Source: an uncultured Paracoccaceae bacterium (GTDB taxonomy: Bacteria; Pseudomonadota; Alphaproteobacteria; Rhodobacterales; Rhodobacteraceae). From it: a stretch of 64,000 nucleotides of DNA. Positions 44,712 to 53,672 of the stretch are shown here, in pieces. The stretch lies in assembly GCA_938092015.1 (NCBI GenBank), contig CALKOT010000084.1:1-64000 (forward strand), given 5' to 3'. Within the stretch, counting starts at the first letter, position 1, and every line of letters begins with the position of its first letter. The notes beneath the pieces were generated by a model. The model did no database searches. It was not told the origin of the DNA and saw nothing but the letters and a program-made list of their open reading frames with translations. Made by a program: the position numbers and the translations under genes.

Positions 44712-45467
44712 CTATTTGACTGGTGTATGGTCGGGGTTTTCACCACGCACTTTGACCGTTTCATCGTAGGTTGGGTGGATTGTTCCACAGAGACGATCCC
44801 AGAAACTGAAAAAGTTCGCGTAGTTATAGTCAAAATGCTCATGGTGCTGGTCGTGGAATGTCACGCACACCATTGGGCTAGGGAAGCGTGTTGTGCGATC
44901 TGCGAAATATTCAAACCCGGAATGGCCGATTTGGCCGTTGATGTGGTCCCAAAGGCGATGCAGGCAAAGGACTGCTGCGGGAATGGGCAGGAAAATCGGC
45001 GCAACAAGGTAATACGATTGCATAGCAAACGCGTCGGCAAGCGTGTCTGAATAATTCGACCAAACTGTCGGGGCAACGGACCGATGGTGCCAGAAATGAT
45101 GTTTGTAGAGAGGGCGCCAATGCATCAGACGGTGGCCCCAATAAAACCAGGCATCGTACAGGAATATTGAGACGACGAACATTATCACGCCGTTCAGCCA
45201 TGTCAGTTCCAGGGGTGACCAGATTGTCCAGCCCATCCATTGCAGCCATATTCCGCCGGCCATGCAGCCACATGTGACGATCAGAGACTTGAGAGACTGG
45301 ATAATCTCAAGTCGTGCGCGATCTTCGCCATGGCGGTTTTTTTGAATGCGCCGTTCGGGGTGTCGGTTGTTGATCCAGATCAGGAAATAGCCCTGGCCGA
45401 AATACATCGCCACGGTTGCTGCATAGATTGCAGCCCAGATCGCCAGAAACACGCCCAATTCGTACAT
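44712..45467 (-). CDS. Sterol desaturase / fatty acid hydroxylase family protein
   Basis: A membrane di-iron enzyme of about 251 residues with four hydrophobic segments. The histidine boxes are present: WGHRLMHW near residue 110, KHHFWHH near residue 122, and HDQHHEHF near residue 206, as expected for a non-haem di-iron site. Members hydroxylate or desaturate lipids, sterols, carotenoids or ornithine lipids; the substrate here is unknown. The start is taken as the ATG at 45467 (MYELGVFL); an ATG at 45518 would add 17 basic residues and come within 30 bases of the divergent dnaE. Confidence 0.85.
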   Translation of the reverse strand: MYELGVFLAIWAAIYAATVAMYFGQGYFLIWINNRHPERRIQKNRHGEDRARLEIIQSLKSLIVTCGCMAGGIWLQWMGWTIWSPLELTWLNGVIMFVVSIFLYDAWFYWGHRLMHWRPLYKHHFWHHRSVAPTVWSNYSDTLADAFAMQSYYLVAPIFLPIPAAVLCLHRLWDHINGQIGHSGFEYFADRTTRFPSPMVCVTFHDQHHEHFDYNYANFFSFWDRLCGTIHPTYDETVKVRGENPDHTPVK

Positions 45468-45546
45468 ATTATCAACATGGGGGTTTGAGCGTCTTTGGCC
45501 AATGCGGCGCCTTCGCATGGGCGCGCGGCTGGGATAGCGTGCTGGG

Positions 45547-48500
45547 ATGAGCGACTCATTTATCCACCTCCGCCTTCATTCGATCTATTCGCTACTTGAA
45601 GGCGCCATGCTGATCAAAGCCTTGCCGGGGCTGTGCGCTGACCAGGGCATGCCTGCATGCGCTGTGACCGACACCAATAACCTTTTTGGGGCGTTGGAAT
45701 TCTCCGAGACGGCGAAGAAGGCTGGCGTGCAACCAATAATCGGCTGCCAGCTTGATCTGACTTACGCCAAGGCTTCACGGCCCGATGAACGTGTGCCAAA
45801 TCCGCTTGCGCTCGTCTGTATCGCGATGAGCGAGGTTGGCTATCGTAACCTGATGGCGTTGTCATCCCGGTCATACCTTGAAGCAGGCGATGCGCCACAT
45901 CATGTGACGCGTGAAGACCTTCAAGAATGCTCGACCGACGTTATCTGCCTGACAGGCGGATCTCTTGGTCCATTAGGCCAACTGGTGCGAGACAGCCAGC
46001 TTGAAGCAGCTTCAGCATTGCTCGATGAGCTGCAAGCAATCTATGGCGATCGCCTTTACGTCGAGTTGCAGCGCCATGGCACAGATGGCGCTGCGCGGAC
46101 AGTGGAGGAAGACCAAACAGAACGTTGGTTCGTTGAGCAGGCCTATGCGCGTGAGTTGCCGCTGGTCGCTACCAACGATGTCTACTTCAAAGACGCAGAC
46201 ATGTATGAGGCGCATGACGCCTTCCTCTGTATTGGTCAGGGCGCATATCTTAGCCAGGAAGAACGTCGCCGGATTACGGTTGAGCACAGGTTCAAGTCGC
46301 ATGCGGAGATGGCCGAGCGATTTGCAGACCTGCCGGAATGCATTTCGAACACTGTTGAAATTGCGAGGCGCTGTCATTGGCGGCCAACAGTCATCGACCC
46401 GATTCTGCCCAAATTTGCCGACGATGAAATCGAAGAACTGCGCCGACAATCCAACGAAGGCCTGCAGGCGCGGCTTGCAGTTATTCCGCACGCCGCGAGT
46501 GTTGAGGAGTACCAGAAGCGCCTCGATTTCGAATTGGAAATTATCGAAGGGATGGGGTTTCCCGGCTATTTCCTGATCGTCGCCGACTTCATCAAATGGG
46601 CCAAAGATCACGACATTCCAGTCGGGCCGGGCAGGGGGTCAGGCGCCGGGTCTTTGGTCGCGTATGCACTGACCGTCACCGACCTTGATCCGTTACGCTA
46701 TGGCCTGCTGTTTGAGCGCTTTCTCAATCCTGAACGTGTCTCAATGCCGGATTTCGACATCGATTTCTGCATGGATCGCCGGGAAGAGGTGATCACCTAC
46801 GTTCAGAAGAAATACGGGCGTGACCGCGTCGCCCAGATCATCACCTTCGGTGCGATGCTCTCGAAAGCTGCAGTCCGCGATGTTGGTCGCGTTCTACAGA
46901 TGCCCTATGGCCAAGTGGACCGTTTATCCAAGCTGATACCGGTCGAAGGCGTCAAGCCAATGTCGGTGACAAAAGCGCGGGCGGAAGAGCCTCGCTTACA
47001 GGAAGAGGCCAAGCAGGAACCCATTGTAGGCCAACTGTTGGATACGGCGGAAAAGGTTGAGGGGCTGCTCAGAAACGCTTCGACCCATGCTGCTGGCGTT
47101 GTGATTGGCGATCGGCCCTTGCAGCAGCTTGTGGCGCTCTACCAGGACCCGCGGTCAGATATGCCGGCCACTCAGTTCAACATGAAGTGGGTGGAGCAGG
47201 CCGGGCTGGTCAAGTTTGACTTTCTTGGCTTGAAAACACTTACTGTCATCCAAGGCGCGCTGAACTTGCTAAAAGAGCGGGATATCGACATCGACATCGG
47301 CGCGATCCCTCTCGATGATCAGAAATCTTACGACCTTTATGGCTCGGCTAATACTGTTGCGGTGTTCCAGGTTGAGAGTAGTGGCATGCGCGACGCGCTT
47401 CGTCAGCTGCAACCCACCTGCATCGAGGATATCGTGGCGTTGGTGGCACTCTACCGCCCTGGCCCGATGGAGAACATCCCGAAATATTGCAACGTTAAGA
47501 ATGATCGCGAGCCTCGCGATAAGCTTCACCCACTAATCGACGACATCTTGGACGAAACTCAGGGCATCATCGTCTATCAGGAACAGGTGATGGAGATTGC
47601 CCGAAAGATGGCGGGCTATTCCCTTGGCGGCGCTGATCTGCTGCGCCGGGCGATGGGTAAGAAAATCCAGGAAGCGATGGATGCGGAGCGTCCGAAGTTT
47701 CTGGCCGGGTCCGCTGAAAATGGCGTCGACAAGGCCAAAGCGCAGGAAGTTTGGGACCTTCTAGATAAGTTCGCAAACTACGGTTTCAACAAATCCCATG
47801 CCGCAGCTTACGGCGTGGTCAGTTATCAGACAGCGTGGCTAAAAGCGAACTATCCGGTTGAATTCATGGCCGCCGTGATGAACTGCGACCTTCACTTGAC
47901 GGACAAGCTGGCGGTCTACAAGCGTGAGGTTGACCGGCTGCAGATTGAAACGATCTCCCCCGACATCAACCGGTCAATGGCGACCTTCGCGGTTGAAGAT
48001 GGCAGGATCCTCTACGGTTTGGGTGCGCTCAAGAACGTTGGCGTCGAAGCGATGAAATTGATTGTCGCAGCGCGCGAAGAAGGGGGCGTTTTCAAGAATG
48101 TTTTCGATTTCGCCAAGCGTGTTGATCTGAAACGCGTCGGCAAAAGACCGCTTGAAATGCTTGCAAGGGCAGGGGCCTTCGATGGGCTCGAACCGAACCG
48201 GCAGCGGGCTTATGAAAGCATCGATACCCTTGTCGGGTTTTCTGCGGCGAGTGTAGAGGCCGAAAAATCAGCCCAGGTTTCGCTGTTTGGTGAGGCTGAA
48301 GGCGGGCTGCCGAACCCGCGTTTGCCTGCCCCGGATGATTGGCTTCCAACTGCACGGTTAGCAGAAGAACATGCTGCGGTTGGTTTCTACCTATCAGGCC
48401 ATCCGCTGGATGACTATGCCGGACCGCTAAAGCGCAAGAGGGTGCAAACCTATTCCGAGATCGTTGCAGGCGGGCGCAGCGGGATATCGACCCGCATCGC

Positions 48501-48975
48501 CGGATCGGTAATGTCAAAACAGGAACGCAAGTCTGCGCGGGGCAACCGTTTTGCCTTTGTTCAATTGTCCGATCCGACGGGTATGTATGAGGTGACGGTG
48601 TTTTCGGATGTGCTGATGGCGCATCGCGATGACCTGAACCCGGGGTGCAATGTGGTCCTTACTGTTGAGCCTGAGATTGACGGCGAACAGGTCAAGATGC
48701 TGGCCCGGGCAGTGCAACCGATCGATAGCGCTGTCAAAGATGCGGCGCCTGCCGGGTTACGGATCTTCGTATCTGAACCACGCGCCCTGGAAAGCATTAA
48801 GGCGCGGCTGGATGCTGTTGGCCCGGGGCGTGGTGGGCCGGTCAATCTGGTGTTCACCCTACCGGAAATGGATCGCGAGGTTGAGGTCGCCTTGCCCGAT
48901 GATTATCCGGTGTCGCCGCAAGTCAAAGGGGCGATTAAAGCGGCGAATGGGGTCGTGCATTTGGAAGAGTTTTAA
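45547..48975 (+). CDS. dnaE: DNA polymerase III alpha subunit
   Basis: A 1142-residue replicative polymerase. It has the PHP domain at the N-terminus (FIHLRLHSIYSLLEGA), the polymerase catalytic acidic residues in MPDFDIDFCMDRREEV near residue 400, VGPGRGSGAGSLVAYAL near residue 359, and a C-terminal OB-fold (about residue 980 onward). In place of the classical LHxHS start the PHP motif reads LRLHS. The length is normal for the replicative DnaE1 type. The ribosome binding site is weak (GCTGGG). Confidence 0.97.
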   Translation: MSDSFIHLRLHSIYSLLEGAMLIKALPGLCADQGMPACAVTDTNNLFGALEFSETAKKAGVQPIIGCQLDLTYAKASRPDERVPNPLALVCIAMSEVGYRNLMALSSRSYLEAGDAPHHVTREDLQECSTDVICLTGGSLGPLGQLVRDSQLEAASALLDELQAIYGDRLYVELQRHGTDGAARTVEEDQTERWFVEQAYARELPLVATNDVYFKDADMYEAHDAFLCIGQGAYLSQEERRRITVEHRFKSHAEMAERFADLPECISNTVEIARRCHWRPTVIDPILPKFADDEIEELRRQSNEGLQARLAVIPHAASVEEYQKRLDFELEIIEGMGFPGYFLIVADFIKWAKDHDIPVGPGRGSGAGSLVAYALTVTDLDPLRYGLLFERFLNPERVSMPDFDIDFCMDRREEVITYVQKKYGRDRVAQIITFGAMLSKAAVRDVGRVLQMPYGQVDRLSKLIPVEGVKPMSVTKARAEEPRLQEEAKQEPIVGQLLDTAEKVEGLLRNASTHAAGVVIGDRPLQQLVALYQDPRSDMPATQFNMKWVEQAGLVKFDFLGLKTLTVIQGALNLLKERDIDIDIGAIPLDDQKSYDLYGSANTVAVFQVESSGMRDALRQLQPTCIEDIVALVALYRPGPMENIPKYCNVKNDREPRDKLHPLIDDILDETQGIIVYQEQVMEIARKMAGYSLGGADLLRRAMGKKIQEAMDAERPKFLAGSAENGVDKAKAQEVWDLLDKFANYGFNKSHAAAYGVVSYQTAWLKANYPVEFMAAVMNCDLHLTDKLAVYKREVDRLQIETISPDINRSMATFAVEDGRILYGLGALKNVGVEAMKLIVAAREEGGVFKNVFDFAKRVDLKRVGKRPLEMLARAGAFDGLEPNRQRAYESIDTLVGFSAASVEAEKSAQVSLFGEAEGGLPNPRLPAPDDWLPTARLAEEHAAVGFYLSGHPLDDYAGPLKRKRVQTYSEIVAGGRSGISTRIAGSVMSKQERKSARGNRFAFVQLSDPTGMYEVTVFSDVLMAHRDDLNPGCNVVLTVEPEIDGEQVKMLARAVQPIDSAVKDAAPAGLRIFVSEPRALESIKARLDAVGPGRGGPVNLVFTLPEMDREVEVALPDDYPVSPQVKGAIKAANGVVHLEEF

Positions 48976-48991
48976 GGTCAGCCCAAAAAAC

Positions 48992-49007
48992 CTTTCACGT
49001 GTGAAAG
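48992..49007. repeat. CTTTCAC-nn-GTGAAAG dyad downstream of dnaE
   Basis: A perfect 7+7 palindrome with a GT spacer, 17 bases after the dnaE stop; it continues as TAGGGATAAG-CGTTG, nearly the same as the extension of the dyad next to glyA (minus strand). A TATATAAGG follows at about 49026-49034. Function unknown. Confidence 0.65.
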
Positions 49008-49147
49008 TAGGGATAAGTCGTTGAATTATATAAGGAGAGAGTGTGATCGCCACAATTCGTTCATGCTTTGATCTTGCGGCTTAGACCTGAAACCATTCAT
49101 TTGGTAACCGGCGTGATGAATGACCCTGCGCCCGAAAGGGCTTGCCG

Positions 49148-49169
49148 GGACGCGTCTCAACACGCGTCC
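49148..49169. terminator. Stem-loop between dnaE and the Hint gene
   Basis: GGACGCGT and ACGCGTCC pair perfectly over eight bases around a six-base loop, between two convergent genes. It lacks a T-run but could act as a transcription end for either strand. Confidence 0.5.
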
Positions 49170-49177
49170 GACCTAGG

Positions 49178-50212
49178 TCAGCCCATAGAGGACGCCAGCG
49201 CCTCTGCTTCATAGGGTTTCAGTGTATGGGCGGCGGTGGGGCCATAGTCTGCCTGATCCTGAAGCTCAGGGAACAGGCCCATCAATTCATCCCGTACAGC
49301 ATCGTCCAATGTGTTGAGGGCAGTCGCGCCGGGGAAGAAGCTTTCAGACAGGGCGCCATCGCTTTCGACGATGCGATGAGCATCGAACATGATGTGATGG
49401 TAGGTGACGGTCGCGCCTTCGGCAATCCGCGCGCCATCAAGCTGGGTCAGGCTTTGGGTGGGGGCCAGAACCTCTTCCGCGCCGAACATGACGTTGGCTT
49501 CTGCATTGCGCAGCAGGACCCGATGTTGTTGCGAGATAATCAGGGGGCTTGTGTTGCCGATGGCCCTAGTCTCGAACACCACTGGCGCAGCATCGCCTGT
49601 TGCGAAAACCGTTTTTGATCCGACCCACTTAACAACTGCAGCCGGATCATCGGTTGTCCAGACTTTGTCACTGGGGCGGATGTTTTCAACTGGCACAACG
49701 CCATCTGGCGTTCGGATAAGGGCGCCGCGAGCAAAGCAAACGAAATCGACGAAAAGCGAGTCGCCGTTGTTGCTGCCGGCGACTTTTTGGTACTGAACGC
49801 CTGACGTCAACGTAGCGTCTGTTGCGAAGCCCCATACATCTTCGAAGTCACCGCCTTGCGAGAAGACATAGAGGTCAATTACCGGACCGACGAGGTTACC
49901 ATTGCCATCCAGCGCTTGAATCTGAATCAGAGATTCTGATTCAACGGACTGACCGTTGGCGATAAGGCCAGCGCCGTCTGTGACGGTGTGGTTGCCGGTG
50001 TCATCATCATCGAAGACATCCTCGCCTCCGCCGGTATTCGTATCATCGATGGTGACGACACTTGCGCCCAACCCAGATTGATACGTGAACACAGTACCAT
50101 CCGGCGTCGAAGAGTTATTGATGATGGACGAACCAATGGCAGGACCGCCATTAGGATTGGCCGTAACAAGTAGTGCTTTGGAATCGAAAGCCAGTACAGT
50201 ACGCGCAACCAT
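49178..50212 (-). CDS. Hint (Hedgehog/intein) domain protein
   Basis: A protein of about 344 residues. The C-terminal half is a Hint domain: the nucleophile-type FVCFARGALIRTPDG with its Cys near residue 162, NIRPSDKVWT, and QQHRVLLRNAE with the conserved His near residue 234. The N-terminal half (residues 1-150) is acidic and rich in Asp, Asn and Gly, like surface or calcium-binding proteins. Such proteins are frequent in Rhodobacteraceae; self-processing is possible but the function is unknown. ATG 50212 (MVARTV) has AAAGGG seven bases upstream. There is no signal peptide, so a type I export route is possible. Confidence 0.85.
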   Translation of the reverse strand: MVARTVLAFDSKALLVTANPNGGPAIGSSIINNSSTPDGTVFTYQSGLGASVVTIDDTNTGGGEDVFDDDDTGNHTVTDGAGLIANGQSVESESLIQIQALDGNGNLVGPVIDLYVFSQGGDFEDVWGFATDATLTSGVQYQKVAGSNNGDSLFVDFVCFARGALIRTPDGVVPVENIRPSDKVWTTDDPAAVVKWVGSKTVFATGDAAPVVFETRAIGNTSPLIISQQHRVLLRNAEANVMFGAEEVLAPTQSLTQLDGARIAEGATVTYHHIMFDAHRIVESDGALSESFFPGATALNTLDDAVRDELMGLFPELQDQADYGPTAAHTLKPYEAEALASSMG

Positions 50213-50522
50213 CACAAACCCTTTCAACAGATATTCCTAGGCCAGGAACTCAACTCACAGATGACGTTGTAGGGCGCTTGCCGGAATAGCGTAATTACAC
50301 ATCATGATCACATATGTGTGAATATTGTGGGGTATAATTTAATGTAATCACTGATAGTTGTGTGTTCTGTGGTGGCGAACTCAACCTTTTGGATCATCGG
50401 GTGCGCTACTGATGCTTCTTGTTTATACACAGCCTAGGGGAACCCAAGCACATAGAAATGTGTGCTGTTGATGCTGGCGTGGATGCGCTTAGTACCACAA
50501 TTTCTGACTGAGGAATGATGCA

Positions 50523-50978
50523 GTGTTGAGAAATTTCCTGATCGCTCTGTCCCTGACTATAACTTCGCCAATGTCAGTGCTGGCTGAAGAGGTGGGCGAA
50601 GTATCCACAGCCTTCAAACTACTGGGTGCAAACCATAAAATTGTAGTTGAGGCATTTGACGATCCGGACGTTCCGGGCGTGTCCTGCTTTGTCAGCCGTG
50701 CCAAAACTGGCGGCATCAAAGGGTCTCTGGGGTTGGCCGAAGATACCTCCGACGCGTCCATCGCCTGTCGCCAAACCGGTGAAATAACTCTGCCACCAGA
50801 CCTTGAAGAGGGTGAACAGGTGTTTCGTCAGCGCACGTAGATCTTGTTCAAGAAAATCCAGGTCGTTCGGTTCTATAACAAGACGCGGAACACGCTCGTC
50901 TATCTCAGCTATTCCGACAAATTGATTGACGGCAGTCCCAAGAACTCACTTTCTGCAGTCGTGATCCGCCCTTGGTAA
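50523..50978 (+). pseudogene. creA: CreA family protein, interrupted by one in-frame TAG
   Basis: The frame from GTG 50523 (GAGGAA upstream) to the TAA at 50976 encodes 151 codons with one TAG at 50838-50840. Before it are a signal peptide (FLIALSLTITSPMSVLA), KIVVEAFDDPDVPGVSCFVS and TGGIKGSLGLAEDTSDASIAC, all diagnostic of CreA; after it, in the same frame, [20 protein letters not shown] and [19 protein letters not shown] follow. E. coli CreA has Ser near the stop position, so TCG to TAG is a simple change. CreA is a periplasmic protein of unclear function. It is dead, read through, or mis-sequenced. Confidence 0.85.
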
Positions 50979-51651
50979 AGGCGCAAGGTGGATAATGGCG
51001 CACTGGTCGCGCCGAACTACAACCTAACAGCTTGACTTGTAGACGCCGTATTCAACTGCGTAGGATTGAACTGCCGGCATGTACGATCAGCACGGCCTGC
51101 GTGGCTGCTGGAAAACATCTGAAACTCCTCAACCATTCTGATTTGTTTCAAGTCGTTGACCTAAACGTCAATGTCACTTGATTGTATCGTAGCTTCGACA
51201 TCCACACCTCATAAACACACCCGCCGCGCATCGGGTTCGGACGATCAGAACCGCGAGCGGCCCCCTGCCACCACCGCGCCCCAAAAGGCGCCGGGACCGT
51301 TAGGAGACAACTCATGAATGCCATCTATGGAATAGCTTTCGCTGCAATCAGCTTGACGCTGGTAGCCGTCGCAACACCGAGCCTTGCTACTGTTATCGGT
51401 AGTTAGCCGCTGAGACGGGTCACAGGTGGGTTCGTTGCGTACCTGCCTGTGATCCTGCCGGGATTGGTGGCTGAGCTCCCTACTCTGGTCGGCCGCTTGT
51501 CACCATCTCGCAAGCAGTTGCGCTTGATACGTTCGGCTGCATGCGATCTGACAGATGGTGGCTGGAAACCGTCCAATTCGCCAATCCCGGCTTGCCCCGA
51601 CCATGGCGCCGCTTTATCTGAACCTCATACAAAGTGAGGAGAAGATACGCC
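50979..51651. other. Stretch with one possible tiny exported peptide
   Basis: Between creA and mce only one small frame (51314-51406) has a ribosome binding site. The part 51225-51300 is GC-rich with short repeats (GGCGCC context) and may be a leader. No RNA family or other gene is recognised. Confidence 0.35.
51314..51406 (+). CDS. Possible 30-residue hydrophobic peptide
   Basis: ATG 51314 has AGGAG seven bases upstream. The product is a near-complete signal-peptide-like sequence (AFAAISLTLVAVATPSLA) ending at TAG after TVIGS. It may be a small membrane peptide or the beginning of a gene cut by the stop; the following codons to about 51630 remain open but are not recognisable. Confidence 0.3.
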   Translation: MNAIYGIAFAAISLTLVAVATPSLATVIGS

Positions 51652-52059
51652 ATGATTGGACGACTGAACCATGTCGCCATTGCCGTTCCTGATCTTGAGG
51701 CTGCAGCGGCGCAATACCGCAACACCCTTGGAGCCAAGGTTGGGCCGCCTCAGGATGAGCCGGATCATGGTGTGACGGTAATTTTTGTCGAATTGCCGAA
51801 CACTAAGATCGAATTTCTTTATCCACTGGGTGAGAATTCTCCCATTGCTGGATTTCTGGAAAAGAACCCCGCAGGCGGCATTCACCATGTTTGTTATGAA
51901 GTGACAGACATTCTGGCCGCCCGAGACAAATTAAAGGCTGACGGCGCGCGTGTTCTGGGAAGTGGTGAACCGAAGATCGGCGCCCATGGCAACCCGGTTC
52001 TGTTCCTACATCCCAAGGATTTTAACGGCACACTCGTTGAGCTTGAGGAAGTCGAATGA
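51652..52059 (+). CDS. mce: Methylmalonyl-CoA epimerase
   Basis: A 135-residue enzyme of the vicinal oxygen chelate (glyoxalase) superfamily, which interconverts the R and S forms of methylmalonyl-CoA in propionate breakdown. Metal ligands are visible in GRLNHVAIAVPDL (His near residue 7), AGGIHHVCYEV near residue 77 and TLVELEEVE at the C-terminus. ATG 51652 is preceded by AGGAGA at about nine bases; an in-frame GTG at 51634 is less likely. Its end overlaps the DUF1467 gene by four bases (ATGA). Confidence 0.94.
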   Translation: MIGRLNHVAIAVPDLEAAAAQYRNTLGAKVGPPQDEPDHGVTVIFVELPNTKIEFLYPLGENSPIAGFLEKNPAGGIHHVCYEVTDILAARDKLKADGARVLGSGEPKIGAHGNPVLFLHPKDFNGTLVELEEVE

Positions 52060-52325
52060 CCATCACCGGCGCTATCGTTCTTTTCGCGGTTTTCTGGTTT
52101 CTTGCCCTCTACATGATCCTGCCGCTGTTTGTACGCAGCCAGGAAGAAGCTGGCGAAGTTGAGCCGGGCACATCCGCCGGCGCGCCGGACCAGTCCTTGA
52201 TGAAGAAAAAGCTGATCTGGACGACGATTGCGGCGACCGGTTTGTGGATCATAGCGTTCACAATCATCGAAAGCGGTGTGATCTCAGTTGAGGATATCAG
52301 CTTTCTGACCCGGCCTGAAAGTTAA
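52056..52325 (+). CDS. DUF1467 family membrane protein
   Basis: An 89-residue protein with two membrane helices (about residues 4-27 and 54-74) and a short loop between them, ending in SFLTRPES. It belongs to the DUF1467 family, which in alphaproteobacteria almost always follows mce. Its function is unknown. The start overlaps the mce stop, so the two are translated together. Confidence 0.88.
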   Translation: MTITGAIVLFAVFWFLALYMILPLFVRSQEEAGEVEPGTSAGAPDQSLMKKKLIWTTIAATGLWIIAFTIIESGVISVEDISFLTRPES

Positions 52326-52416
52326 CAACGCTCACGGGCTTGTGAATTTTTCCGCTTCGGCCACAGCAGAATTTGACATAGCCTGGCTTTGTTGACCTTT
52401 GAAAAGGAAAGACATC

Positions 52417-52551
52417 ATGAAGGCACTAACGATTGCTGTTGCGGTCATTGGCGCGCTTAGCTTTGCGACTGCGGCTTCTGCTTGCCCGTTCATGTCCAAG
52501 ACCAAGGACAAACAGGTCGAAGCACCAATTCTGAAGCCAAAGACGTCTTGA
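52417..52551 (+). CDS. Tiny exported peptide
   Basis: A 44-residue frame from ATG 52417 with AGGAAA about eight bases upstream. It has a clear signal peptide (IAVAVIGALSFATAASA) and leaves a mature part of about 20 residues that begins CPFMSKTKDKQ. The strong ribosome binding site, signal peptide and following hairpin at 52560-52585 support a real gene. The function is unknown. Confidence 0.6.
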   Translation: MKALTIAVAVIGALSFATAASACPFMSKTKDKQVEAPILKPKTS

Positions 52552-52559
52552 TGGAATAG

Positions 52560-52585
52560 GCGCGGGCGGATCTTTCCGCCCGCGC
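52560..52585 (+). terminator. Strong hairpin after the tiny exported peptide gene
   Basis: GCGCGGGCGGA and TCCGCCCGCGC pair perfectly over 11 bases around a TCTT loop, nine bases after the stop. There is no T-run beyond an ATTTC. Confidence 0.6.
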
Positions 52586-52830
52586 ATTTCAGCGCTTAAT
52601 GGATTGTGCGCTAGGTGAACTCACTATCATCTACAGATTTTTCTGTGATTTGGCGCGTGGCTGTTCGCTGTACGCGTTGTTCTGCGCTGTGTCCGACTGG
52701 TGCCATTAGCGGCTGATCACGCCCCCTCTCGCAAATGCTCTACCTCGTGATTTGAGTGTGCGACCGCGCGTCCCCATCTCTGTGTAAGAGCCGACCATCC
52801 GGCTTGCTCAACCATAGAGGAGATGTCGCA

Positions 52831-52968
52831 ATGGCTCTTAAGTGTACCAAAACCATCACCCTGTTTTCAGCCCTGATTTTTGCCGTCGCTGCGTGTAGCT
52901 CCGTCAACATAGACGCGCCGACCGGCGTCGATAGCGGACGTCAATATGATGGCGCAGGCGCTCAGTAA
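52831..52968 (+). CDS. Small lipoprotein of 45 residues
   Basis: ATG 52831 follows GAGGAGAT. The product has a signal peptide with a lipobox (FAVAAC near residue 22) and a short mature part of about 24 residues. It may be an entericidin-like peptide or a truncated lipoprotein. About 280 bases of non-coding DNA lie upstream. It is convergent with the CysZ-like gene. Confidence 0.5.
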   Translation: MALKCTKTITLFSALIFAVAACSSVNIDAPTGVDSGRQYDGAGAQ

Positions 52969-52972
52969 CCCT

Positions 52973-53671
52973 TCAAACGCCGCTGGCGCGGGACTTGCGA
53001 TGATACAGATGTACAAAGGCGGCGACGCCAATCACCGGCGCAAGCACGTTGAGGATGGGTATCGACAAGGGCACGGCGATCAAGGCGCCCGCCATCCAGA
53101 TCGAGAAGAAATGTTTCTGGCGCAGCGATTTGGCGTCGCGCTTGTCGATCCGACGCATGGCGACGACTTCAAAATACTCGCGGCCCAGAAGATAGCCGTT
53201 TACTAGCCAGAAGATTACCGGCGCCAGGAATGCTGAGAGAAGATAGATGATCAAGGCGACCACGTTCGCGCCGATCAGCACAAACATGAACTCAATGCTT
53301 TGCGTCAGCACCTCGCCCCAGCTTTGGCGACGAGGTTCGGGCAGGGAAGGATAATGGCGCGCCTCAACAGCGTCAGCGATTTCATCCAAAAACAGCCCGA
53401 CAAACAACGCTGCGACAGGAAACATCAGAAAACTGGATAGGATCAGGATCAGCCCGAATGAGGCAGTTTCAGCCAGTTCTTCAAGAAACGTAACTTCATA
53501 ACCGATCAGTGGGATTGTGAAGCTCATCGAAGGGATGAAGCTGACCAAATACATCAGCAGCATCGTCAGACCGATCAGCAGGGCCAGTGTAAGTGCGATA
53601 GATTTGATCAGGACAGTGATGAAGCGCCGGTCAAAGACCTGGCTGATGGCGCGGCTGTAGTCAGACAACAT
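52973..53671 (-). CDS. EI24 / CysZ-like membrane protein
   Basis: A 232-residue inner-membrane protein with about four to five hydrophobic segments, of the EI24 domain family that includes the sulfate permease CysZ. Visible family features are NGYLLGREYFEVVAMRR near residue 165 and the C-terminal PVIGVAAFVHLYH. A sulfate role is possible but not shown. The ATG at 53671 (MLSDYS) is chosen because the longer frame upstream overlaps the nitroreductase gene. It follows that gene by one base. Confidence 0.82.
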   Translation of the reverse strand: MLSDYSRAISQVFDRRFITVLIKSIALTLALLIGLTMLLMYLVSFIPSMSFTIPLIGYEVTFLEELAETASFGLILILSSFLMFPVAALFVGLFLDEIADAVEARHYPSLPEPRRQSWGEVLTQSIEFMFVLIGANVVALIIYLLSAFLAPVIFWLVNGYLLGREYFEVVAMRRIDKRDAKSLRQKHFFSIWMAGALIAVPLSIPILNVLAPVIGVAAFVHLYHRKSRASGV

Positions 53672-53672
53672 A

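Noticed and set aside
6040-50978. Genome-wide reassignment of TAG to an amino acid
   Set aside because: Intact genes such as hdaA and ribD end with TAG at the expected place, so TAG still works as a stop.
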